Positions 1-5,897 of a stretch of 8,584 nucleotides of DNA are shown piece by piece. The position numbers and the translations under genes were made by a program. The number at the start of each line of letters is the position of its first letter. The first letter of the stretch is position 1. The notes under the pieces were generated by a model. That model saw only the letters and a list, made by a program, of their open reading frames with translations. It did not search any database and was not told where the DNA came from. This DNA comes from an uncultured Campylobacter sp. (GTDB taxonomy: Bacteria > Campylobacterota > Campylobacteria > Campylobacterales > Campylobacteraceae), in the NCBI RefSeq assembly GCF_938018145.1, contig NZ_CALIII010000236.1, positions 1 to 8,584 of the forward strand, given 5' to 3'.

Positions 1-251
1 TCTCGATGGGACAAGAGGCGGAAAAAGAAAAGCGCATAAAAGACTTTGCCGGATTTTGCGTGGATGAAAATTTGATGAAATTAGCCGCGCCCGGCGCGAT
101 ATTTTTGCACTGCTTGCCGGCCTACCGCGGATACGAGGTGAGCGAGGCGGTGTTTGAGGCGCATGCGGATGAGATTTTTGCCGAGGCGGAAAATCGCTTG
201 CACGCGCAAAAAGGCGTGATGGTTTGGCTAGATAGGCAGCGAAACGGGTAA
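1..251 (+). CDS. argF: Ornithine carbamoyltransferase, C-terminal end (5' truncated by window)
   Basis: This is the last 83 codons of a gene that enters from the left edge; the reading frame is open from base 3 and ends at TAA 249-251. The enzyme joins carbamoyl phosphate to ornithine to make citrulline in cytoplasmic arginine synthesis. The fragment shows the C-terminal hallmarks of the family: the HCLPA substrate-binding motif (bases 108-122) followed by RG, and the [10 protein letters not shown] block (bases 198-227) that ends the ornithine-binding domain. The Met codon at base 6 sits inside the conserved SMGQE segment and is internal, not a start. The next gene begins 13 bp downstream. 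From memory, argF holds the same place before the UPF0763 gene and hemN in C. jejuni, which supports the call. Nothing looks broken; the missing part is simply outside the window. Confidence 0.95.
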   Translation, partial: SMGQEAEKEKRIKDFAGFCVDENLMKLAAPGAIFLHCLPAYRGYEVSEAVFEAHADEIFAEAENRLHAQKGVMVWLDRQRNG

Positions 252-254
252 GTT

Positions 255-260
255 AAGGAA
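255..260 (+). promoter_or_regulatory. Ribosome binding site of the UPF0763 gene
   Basis: AAGGAA lies 4 nt before the ATG at 265 and is the best Shine-Dalgarno match in the 13-nt gap after argF. It supports ATG 265 as the start. Confidence 0.6.
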
Positions 261-264
261 GTAA

Positions 265-756
265 ATGAAAGAAAAAAATCTACAAAAAACATACGAAAAA
301 ATCGACGAAATTTCGGGCGAGCTCGGGATAAAAGAGGGCGAAAAAACGATATTTGAGATCGTTCCGACGAGCGATCCTAATCAAATGAGCCTTAGCCTAA
401 AAAGCGGCTCGTGGGACGGGGTGGAGCCTTGGTTTGGCATTGACGAAAATCAAAATTTACACACGATGGTTTCGTTAAAATCGCTCTCGCAGCTCATCGA
501 AGCCTACCGCAACGTCCAAAAGGAAAATTTCGAGCTAAGGCTTGAAAAGACGATCTGGCAAAACGTGCCGATAGATTTCGCCGACGTTTGGGTCGTGGCG
601 ATGGACGAGATACGTAAGATCGCCGCAAAAAATAAAAATAAAAAAAGTATCGACGTAAATTTGGAAAAACTGGTAAAGGGTATCAAAAAGCAGTATCCAA
701 ATTTGTTCGTCGATATGCAGAATTTAATGAAAAACGCAAGGAATAAAACGCTATGA
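265..756 (+). CDS. UPF0763 / DUF2603 family protein of unknown function
   Basis: A 163-residue protein with no signal peptide and no membrane segment, so probably cytoplasmic. It resembles the DUF2603/UPF0763 family, which to my knowledge is confined to Campylobacter, Helicobacter and relatives and has no assigned function; this rests on recalled sequence character and gene context, not a search. The N-terminal third is charged and probably helical. The middle is aromatic-rich (around [14 protein letters not shown], residues 48-61), followed by a predicted helix rich in Glu and Leu (about 70-95). The C-terminal part is basic, with a KNKNKK stretch near residue 125. The gene sits 13 bp after argF, and its TGA overlaps the hemN ATG, so translation is probably coupled to hemN. 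That placement hints at a link to haem synthesis or simply co-expression; the sequence does not decide which. Confidence 0.82.
   Translation: MKEKNLQKTYEKIDEISGELGIKEGEKTIFEIVPTSDPNQMSLSLKSGSWDGVEPWFGIDENQNLHTMVSLKSLSQLIEAYRNVQKENFELRLEKTIWQNVPIDFADVWVVAMDEIRKIAAKNKNKKSIDVNLEKLVKGIKKQYPNLFVDMQNLMKNARNKTL
738..743 (+). promoter_or_regulatory. Ribosome binding site of hemN inside the upstream gene
   Basis: AAGGAA lies 9 nt before ATG 753, within the last codons of the UPF0763 gene. It supports the overlapping ATGA start of hemN. Confidence 0.5.
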
Positions 757-2114
757 TAGATTTTGACGCTTACGTGAAGTATTCGCGCCCGGGACCGCGC
801 TACACGAGCTATCCGACCGCGCCCGAGTTTAGCGATAAATTTGGCTACGAGGACTACCTGCGGGAGCTAAAAAACCGCGACGCCTCGCGCCCGCTTTCGC
901 TTTATTTGCACCTGCCGTTTTGCCGCAGCGCCTGTTATTTTTGCGGTTGCAACGTGATCTATACGAGCAAAGAGGACCGCAAAACGCGCTATATGCAGTA
1001 TCTGCAAAAAGAGCTCGATCTGCTGGCGGCAAATCTCGACACGAGCGCGCCCGTGCTGCAAATGCACTTTGGCGGCGGCACTCCGACCTTTTACGGCGCG
1101 GATCAGCTTGATGAAATCATCAAAATGATAAAGGCTAAATTTAAAAATTTCTCGCCCGAGGCTGAAATCAGCTGCGAAATCGACCCGAGATTTTTAACCC
1201 GCGAGCAGCTTGACGTGCTCGTCTCTCACGGCTTTAACCGTATCAGCTACGGCGTGCAGGACTTTGACGAGCGCGTGCAAAAAGAGATCCACCGCATCCA
1301 GCCCTACGAAATCACCAAAAACGCCGTGGATATGGCGCGCGCTAAGGGCATAAACTCGATAAATATGGACCTGATCTACGGCCTGCCGTATCAGACGCTA
1401 GAGAGCTTTAAAGCGACTCTTGATAAGGCTCTGACGCTATCTCCCGACCGCTTGGCGGTGTTTAACTACGCGCACGTGCCGTGGATAAAAAAATCTATGC
1501 GTAAATTTGACGAAGCGACGCTACCTAGCCCTAAAACCAAGCTTGAAATTTTAAAATACACGGCCGAGTTTTTTATCAAAAACGGCTATAAAATGATCGG
1601 CATGGATCACTTTGCAAAGCCCGGCGACGAGCTTTTTGCCGCGCTTGCTAACGGCACGCTACATAGAAACTTCCAAGGCTACACGACCAAGGGCGGAGCC
1701 GATCTCATCGGTATCGGACTAACTAGTATCGGCGAAGGGAAAAGATACTACGCGCAAAATTTCAAAGACATGGACGAATACGAAAAAGCCCTAGATAGCG
1801 GCGTTTTGCCGTATTGCAAGGGTATTTATCTAAACGATGATGATCTAATCAGAAAAGCCGTGATAATGAGCCTGATGAGCAACTTTGCGCTTGATATCAA
1901 GGCGGTCGAGGATAAATTTGGCATCAAATTTTTCGAGTATTTTAAAGATGATTTGGTTGAGCTTGAAAATTTGAGCGAATTTGTAACCGTAACGCCAGAA
2001 AAAATCAGCGTAAACGAGACGGGCACGCTGATCATACGAAATATCGCGATGTGTTTTGACGCGTATTTGAAAAAAATACCGGAAAATTTACGCCGATTTT
2101 CAAAAACGGTTTGA
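753..2114 (+). CDS. hemN: Oxygen-independent coproporphyrinogen III dehydrogenase (radical SAM)
   Basis: A 453-residue cytoplasmic radical SAM enzyme that decarboxylates coproporphyrinogen III to protoporphyrinogen IX without oxygen. The N-terminus carries the [12 protein letters not shown] segment (residues 13-24) typical of genuine HemN. The cluster motif is C57-x3-C61-x2-C64-x-C66; the fourth cysteine separates HemN from the haem chaperone HemW. The SAM-binding GGGTP motif follows at residues 107-111, then GVQDF and HRIQP, then [12 protein letters not shown]. Length matches E. coli HemN (457). The ATG overlaps the stop of the preceding gene (ATGA), and the next gene starts 3 bp after the TGA, so it lies in the middle of a tight operon. 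Arginine is mostly encoded by CGC here, unlike the genes after 3.4 kb. No key residue is missing. An oxygen-independent enzyme suits a microaerophile or anaerobe. Confidence 0.96.
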   Translation: MIDFDAYVKYSRPGPRYTSYPTAPEFSDKFGYEDYLRELKNRDASRPLSLYLHLPFCRSACYFCGCNVIYTSKEDRKTRYMQYLQKELDLLAANLDTSAPVLQMHFGGGTPTFYGADQLDEIIKMIKAKFKNFSPEAEISCEIDPRFLTREQLDVLVSHGFNRISYGVQDFDERVQKEIHRIQPYEITKNAVDMARAKGINSINMDLIYGLPYQTLESFKATLDKALTLSPDRLAVFNYAHVPWIKKSMRKFDEATLPSPKTKLEILKYTAEFFIKNGYKMIGMDHFAKPGDELFAALANGTLHRNFQGYTTKGGADLIGIGLTSIGEGKRYYAQNFKDMDEYEKALDSGVLPYCKGIYLNDDDLIRKAVIMSLMSNFALDIKAVEDKFGIKFFEYFKDDLVELENLSEFVTVTPEKISVNETGTLIIRNIAMCFDAYLKKIPENLRRFSKTV

Positions 2115-2117
2115 TGG

Positions 2118-3377
2118 ATGGATATGTTTAAATTTAGCGAAATTTCAGATAAATGCGTAAAATGCGGCAAATGTATCCAAGTCTGCACGATCCACAAGAT
2201 AAACTCCGACGAAACGACCTCTCCGCGCGGTTTTTTGGATCTCGTGGGGGCCTATGAGCGCGGCGAGCTAAAGCTCGATAAAAGCGCGAAAAATATCTTT
2301 GAGAGCTGTTTTTTATGCACGAGCTGCGTCGAGGTATGTCCAAACTCCTTGCGCGTGGATATGGCGATAGAAAACGTCCGTCGCGACATCGCCGATAAAT
2401 TTGGTATCGCGTGGTACAAAAAAGCGTTTTTTTGGCTACTGCGTCACCGAGCGGTTATGGATGTTTGCGCGAGACTGGGATATGTGTTTCAAAGCTGCGC
2501 GTTTAAGATCCGCGAAGGCGCGATGAGTCCGAGGTTTAGCCTGCCGATGGTGAAAAAAGAGCGGCTTTTGCCCACTGCTAGCAAAAAGAGCTTTTTAAAC
2601 TCGCACGCCGAGTTTATCGATAACGGCGGCGATAAAACCATCGGCGTTTTTATCGGCTGTATGGGAAACTACGCGTATACGGGCATCGGCGAGGCTTTGG
2701 TTAAGATAGCGAGCGAGCTGGGATTAAATTTAAATTTGATGAAAAAACAGGCCTGTTGCGGCGCGCCGGCGTATTTTACGGGTGATTTTGCGACGGTTGA
2801 TGTTTTGGCAAAGCGAAATATCGAGTATTTTGAAAAAATGCTGGGCGAGCTAGACGCCATCATCGTGCCGGAGGCGACCTGTTCGGCGATGATAAAGATG
2901 GACTATGAGCACTTTTTTCATGACGACGAGCAGTGGCGAGAGCGCGCGAAAGCGGTGAGCAAGAAGATATTTTTAGCGACGGAGTATTTTGAAAAATTTA
3001 CGAATTTGGCTGAAATTTTGGCTAAAAAAGGCAAAAATTTGACCTCCGTGACCTATCACGACCCTTGTCACGCTAGAAAAATGCAAGGCGTATTTAAAGA
3101 GCCTCGCAAGCTGCTCGCTCAAAACTATGAAATGACCGAAATGGAAGATCCGAACGAGTGCTGCGGTTTTGGCGGCGTGACGATGCAGTCTGAAAAATAT
3201 CACTTAAGCCGCGCGGCCGGACAAAGAAAATCAGAGATGATAAAAAACTCTGGCGCAAAGATCGTAAGCGCGGAGTGTAGCGCCTGTAAAATGCAAATTT
3301 CAAATGCGCTACATATCGGCGGGTCAGACGTGAAATGTGAGAACCCGATAGAGTTAATCGCAAGAGCGCTTTTGTAA
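2118..3377 (+). CDS. 4Fe-4S ferredoxin-type oxidoreductase with two CCG domains (GlcF/LutA/HdrD-like)
   Basis: A 419-residue soluble protein. Two ferredoxin-type 4Fe-4S motifs lie near the N-terminus: C13-x2-C16-x2-C19-x3-C23 and C64-x2-C67-x2-C70-x3-C74. Two CCG (cysteine-rich) domains follow, the first with C181, CCG at 213-215 and C255, the second with C317, CCG at 348-350, C387 and C390. This is the architecture of glycolate oxidase iron-sulfur subunit GlcF, LutA and heterodisulfide reductase HdrD, which pass electrons between a flavin partner and another carrier. No FAD subunit such as GlcD lies beside it, so the substrate cannot be read from context. From memory, the C. jejuni counterpart beside hemN is Cj0991c. 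The gene starts 3 bp after hemN with only a weak GGATGG-like ribosome site; the Met at residue 3 (2124) is an alternative start. A role in supplying or removing electrons for HemN is possible but is inference. Confidence 0.88.
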   Translation: MDMFKFSEISDKCVKCGKCIQVCTIHKINSDETTSPRGFLDLVGAYERGELKLDKSAKNIFESCFLCTSCVEVCPNSLRVDMAIENVRRDIADKFGIAWYKKAFFWLLRHRAVMDVCARLGYVFQSCAFKIREGAMSPRFSLPMVKKERLLPTASKKSFLNSHAEFIDNGGDKTIGVFIGCMGNYAYTGIGEALVKIASELGLNLNLMKKQACCGAPAYFTGDFATVDVLAKRNIEYFEKMLGELDAIIVPEATCSAMIKMDYEHFFHDDEQWRERAKAVSKKIFLATEYFEKFTNLAEILAKKGKNLTSVTYHDPCHARKMQGVFKEPRKLLAQNYEMTEMEDPNECCGFGGVTMQSEKYHLSRAAGQRKSEMIKNSGAKIVSAECSACKMQISNALHIGGSDVKCENPIELIARALL

Positions 3378-3398
3378 ATTTATAACTTTTTTATTTTT

Positions 3399-3411
3399 TA
3401 TAATATATAAT
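3399..3411 (+). promoter_or_regulatory. Tandem TATAAT -10 elements of the probable lap operon promoter
   Basis: Two perfect TATAAT hexamers occur at 3399-3404 and 3406-3411, preceded by T-rich DNA from about 3386. Campylobacter sigma-70 promoters characteristically have a T-rich upstream stretch and TATAAT without a conserved -35, which this matches. Transcription would begin near 3411-3420, giving a leader of about 45 nt before tolC. It is the only promoter-like stretch between genes in the window, and it sits exactly where the gene content changes. Confidence 0.7.
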
Positions 3412-3416
3412 CGCGG

Positions 3417-3436
3417 GTTAATGTATCAGCGTTAAT
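3417..3436 (+). repeat. Paired GTTAAT repeat between promoter and tolC start
   Basis: GTTAAT occurs at 3417-3422 and again at 3431-3436, 14 nt apart start to start. The same segment also reads as an imperfect inverted repeat, TTAATG / CGTTAA. It lies just after the -10 elements, a position where a repressor could act, but the motif is short and AT-rich, so chance is a real alternative. Confidence 0.3.
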
Positions 3437-3450
3437 TTAAAATAAATTAC

Positions 3451-3456
3451 AAAGGA
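3451..3456 (+). promoter_or_regulatory. Ribosome binding site of the TolC-family gene
   Basis: AAAGGA lies 5 nt before ATG 3462. This start begins directly with a signal peptide, so it is well supported. Confidence 0.7.
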
Positions 3457-3461
3457 TTTCT

Positions 3462-5204
3462 ATGAGAAAAGCAGCAGCGATTAGCTTTTTAGTTTGCGGT
3501 TTGTTGTTCGCAAATGACGAATATAACGTATTTGTGAGCAGCTTCGGCGACGACGTAAAAGAAGAAGCGATAGAGAGCGCCAGAGCTAGTGTAGAGCGCA
3601 AGGTCGGCGACTTTGACGGAGTGGAAAAAGTAGTAAGCGGGACTTTCGGTAAATACCGCGCCATAGCCGTTAGAACCAAGTCTTTGGATAAAGACAGCAT
3701 TAAAAATTTAACGGCTCAAATCAAGGCGGCAGGATACGTAGACGCTTATAGTGCAGTCGCTAAAGATTCTATTTCTTCAGGTGATGAAACGCAAAATTTA
3801 AGCGAAAGCAAAGATGCCGCTAAAGCTCCAAAGCCGGGTCTAAGAAAAAAACAAGATTTGACGTTTAAGGAAGCGCCGGAGCCGATGGGAGCTGCCTATC
3901 TTGAAAACGGCGCGCAAGAGAGCGGTCAAGTGAGCCTAAATGCAGCGGTTAAAAATTTGCTTCTTGAAAACCCGGGCCTAAAAGAGACCGAATATGCCTA
4001 TATGCAAGTGGGAAAAGACCTAAATATCGCCAATAACGCCTACTATCCGACGTTTGATATCGGCGGAACTTACGGCTACAGAAAAGAAAAAATAGATAAC
4101 GGCATAACCGTACAAAAAGGTAGCGGCAAAAGACTTACAGCAAACGCGACGCTAACGGAAAATTTATACAACGGCGGAGCCGATAAAAACAGAATGATCT
4201 CTCAAAGCCATAGGATGGATGCGGCCGCTTACAGCGTAGCGCAAAAAGCCGACAGACTTACGCTTGAGTTTGCAAACGCGTATATCACCGTGCTTCAAAC
4301 TAAAGAGTTGCTTGAAATCGCGCAATCAAACGTAAAAACTCACGAGGAAATTTATTCGCAAATCAAAGATAGAACAAGCTCGGGCTTTGCTAGAGGCTCG
4401 GAGGAGAGACAGGCTGGCTCTCGCCTCACGCTAGCTCAGGCAAATTTGATCTCTCGCGAAAACAACTACAACGACGCTCTAAGCACCTTTGAGAAACTTT
4501 ACGGCAAAGGCATTGCGGCGGAAAATTTGGTCGCTCCAAGCTTTGAGTTACCACTACCGGGAAGCGAGAGTGCGGTATACAACATCGCTATGAAATGCAA
4601 CCCAAGCGTGCTTTTGCAAGATGCGAACATAAAAATGAATCAATCCGTCGTTAATGAAAAAAATGCAGCTTTTAGACCGAAGGTGGATCTCGAAGCCAGC
4701 GCAAATCACGAGAGAAACGATGTATTTTACGACGATTATAAAGATACCTCTTACGACGTTTTGCTAAGATTAAAATATAATCTTTACAACAAAAACTCAG
4801 ACAAGCTAGAGAAAGAAAAAGCCGTCCTAGCAGTTACCGAGTCGTCTCACGGGCTTGAGAGAGTAAAAAGAGAGCTTTCAGAGAGTCTTAAATTTTCATG
4901 GCAGACTTACGTGCTAAATCAAAAAAGACTCGAGTACCTAAACGAGCACGTTAAATACGCAAAAGAGACGCTTGATGCGTATAGAGACGAGTTTAGGATC
5001 GGTAGACGCGATCTTATAAATTTGCTTGACGCCGAGAGCGAATACAACAACGCTCTAGTCGAGATCGTAAATACTCAAAAAGAGCTTTTATACGCTAAAT
5101 TTAGGCTTCTTGATAATATGGGTATGATTACCGATAGCTTCGAGCCTGGATTTGCTAAAAAATATATCCAAGGCGCGTGCTCGATAGCCGAGGATCTAAG
5201 ATAA
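3462..5204 (+). CDS. TolC-family outer-membrane efflux channel with N-terminal SPOR-like domain
   Basis: A 580-residue exported protein. Residues 1-17 form a signal peptide (basic MRK, hydrophobic core, probable cleavage after LLFA). Residues 20-98 look like a SPOR domain: YNVFVSSF, a helix, GKYRAIAV, a second helix and AAGYVDAY, matching the beta-alpha-beta-beta-alpha-beta order of that peptidoglycan-binding fold. A charged linker (99-155) precedes two outer-membrane efflux repeats (about 158-345 and 365-555). These show duplicated features: NPGLKE / NPSVLL, YYPTFDIGG / FRPKVDLEA, and LTENLYNGG / LKYNLYNKN. DLINLLDAESEYNNA (517-531) is a classic C-terminal TolC helix. E. coli TolC is about 490 residues, so the excess is the N-terminal module. 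It leads a run of lap genes and is probably the exit duct of their type I secretion machine (the LapE role). The TolC call is firm; the SPOR call is by eye. Confidence 0.9.
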   Translation: MRKAAAISFLVCGLLFANDEYNVFVSSFGDDVKEEAIESARASVERKVGDFDGVEKVVSGTFGKYRAIAVRTKSLDKDSIKNLTAQIKAAGYVDAYSAVAKDSISSGDETQNLSESKDAAKAPKPGLRKKQDLTFKEAPEPMGAAYLENGAQESGQVSLNAAVKNLLLENPGLKETEYAYMQVGKDLNIANNAYYPTFDIGGTYGYRKEKIDNGITVQKGSGKRLTANATLTENLYNGGADKNRMISQSHRMDAAAYSVAQKADRLTLEFANAYITVLQTKELLEIAQSNVKTHEEIYSQIKDRTSSGFARGSEERQAGSRLTLAQANLISRENNYNDALSTFEKLYGKGIAAENLVAPSFELPLPGSESAVYNIAMKCNPSVLLQDANIKMNQSVVNEKNAAFRPKVDLEASANHERNDVFYDDYKDTSYDVLLRLKYNLYNKNSDKLEKEKAVLAVTESSHGLERVKRELSESLKFSWQTYVLNQKRLEYLNEHVKYAKETLDAYRDEFRIGRRDLINLLDAESEYNNALVEIVNTQKELLYAKFRLLDNMGMITDSFEPGFAKKYIQGACSIAEDLR

Positions 5205-5211
5205 TCTTAGA
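5195..5211 (+). repeat. Perfect hairpin with the tolC stop codon in its loop
   Basis: TCTAAGA (5195-5201) and TCTTAGA (5205-5211) form a perfect 7-bp stem around a 3-nt loop that is exactly the TAA stop of the TolC-family gene. No T-run follows directly, so it is not a standard terminator. It could block 3' decay or reduce read-through into lapG. Confidence 0.45.
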
Positions 5212-5213
5212 CT

Positions 5214-5231
5214 AAAATTTAGATAAATTTT
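5214..5231 (+). repeat. Perfect AT inverted repeat abutting the lapG start codon
   Basis: AAAATTT (5214-5220) and AAATTTT (5225-5231) pair perfectly around a 4-nt AGAT loop, ending at the base before ATG 5232. It occupies the place where a Shine-Dalgarno should be, and none is visible. The stem is all A-U and weak, and AAATTT words are common in this genome, so function is uncertain. Confidence 0.35.
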
Positions 5232-5897
5232 ATGAAATTTGGCATAAGCGCGGGCAAATACAGGAGGGCGTTTTTAGCGAGCGCCCTTTTTGTGTTCGCG
5301 ATTTTTGCGGGAGGCGAGTTTATAAAAGCCTCCACCTACGACAAGATCGCTAAAGTTTACGGCCAAAACGCCAAAAAAAGAGTGGTTGCCTTAAACGAGC
5401 TCATGGTGAGTTTAAAGGACGCCACAGAGCAAGAAAAGCTCGTAAAAGTAAATGATTTTTTTAACCGCTTACAGTGGAAAGACGACAGGGAAGTTTGGGG
5501 ACAAAAAGACTACTGGGCTACGAGAATGGAGTTTTTGGGCAAGGGCGCCGGGGATTGCGAGGATTTCGTTACGGCGAAGTACTTCACCCTAAAGCAGCTC
5601 GGCGTTTCCACGCAAAAGCTTTATTTCACTTACGTAAAGGCGCTTGATTACAACCAAGCGCATATGGTTTTATCTTATTATGACAGCCCAAAGTCCATAC
5701 CGCTAGTTTTAGACAATATCAACCCAAACATCAAAATAGCTACGCAAAGAAAAGACTTAGCGCCCGTTTATAGTTTTAACGGCGATTCGCTATTTTTATC
5801 AAAACAAGAAGGCTTGGGGCAGGCCATCCCCGGCGGAAACAAAAAACAAAATCCAAAATGGCTAAATTTAGTCGATAGAATGAAAGAGGACGGATAG
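5232..5897 (+). CDS. lapG: LapG-type periplasmic transglutaminase-like cysteine protease
   Basis: A 221-residue protein of the bacterial transglutaminase-like cysteine proteinase family (DUF920/PF06035). An N-terminal hydrophobic stretch after KYRR (about residues 13-28) acts as a signal peptide or anchor, placing the protease in the periplasm. The catalytic triad is visible: C109 in GDCEDF, H144 in AHMVL, and D161 in VLDNIN, in the order and spacing of Pseudomonas and Legionella LapG. D108 and E110 beside the cysteine match the residues that bind calcium in LapG. In the known system LapG cuts the N-terminus of a giant RTX adhesin and frees it from the outer membrane. An in-frame TAG at 5220-5222 and the absence of other upstream starts fix ATG 5232. 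There is no clear Shine-Dalgarno. The stop abuts the lapD start with no gap. Its substrate is not in the window. Confidence 0.93.
   Translation: MKFGISAGKYRRAFLASALFVFAIFAGGEFIKASTYDKIAKVYGQNAKKRVVALNELMVSLKDATEQEKLVKVNDFFNRLQWKDDREVWGQKDYWATRMEFLGKGAGDCEDFVTAKYFTLKQLGVSTQKLYFTYVKALDYNQAHMVLSYYDSPKSIPLVLDNINPNIKIATQRKDLAPVYSFNGDSLFLSKQEGLGQAIPGGNKKQNPKWLNLVDRMKEDG
5885..5890 (+). promoter_or_regulatory. Ribosome binding site of lapD inside lapG
   Basis: AGAGGA lies 7 nt before ATG 5898, within the last codons of lapG. With stop and start abutting (TAGATG), it implies coupled translation of protease and receptor. Confidence 0.6.

Noticed and set aside
2114..2116. ATG overlapping the hemN TGA (TGATG) as a start for the next gene
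   Set aside because: It is in a different frame from the Fe-S protein; the correct frame starts at 2118 (or possibly 2124).
1826..2197. 123-codon open frame on the minus strand over the end of hemN
   Set aside because: It lies antisense to a well-supported gene, has no recognisable motif or ribosome site, and is a by-product of coding bias on the other strand.
3361..3400. Possible Rho-independent terminator after the CCG-domain gene: near-palindrome CAAGAGCGCTTTTG then T-runs
   Set aside because: The palindrome has no room for a loop without opening its GC core, and the T-runs are separated from it by AT-rich bases. The T-rich stretch is better explained as the upstream part of the tolC promoter.
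3462..3518. TolC-family protein as a lipoprotein, because of Cys12 in the signal peptide
   Set aside because: The residues before it (FLV) do not fit a lipobox, since position -1 should be small. An ordinary signal peptidase I site after LLFA fits better.
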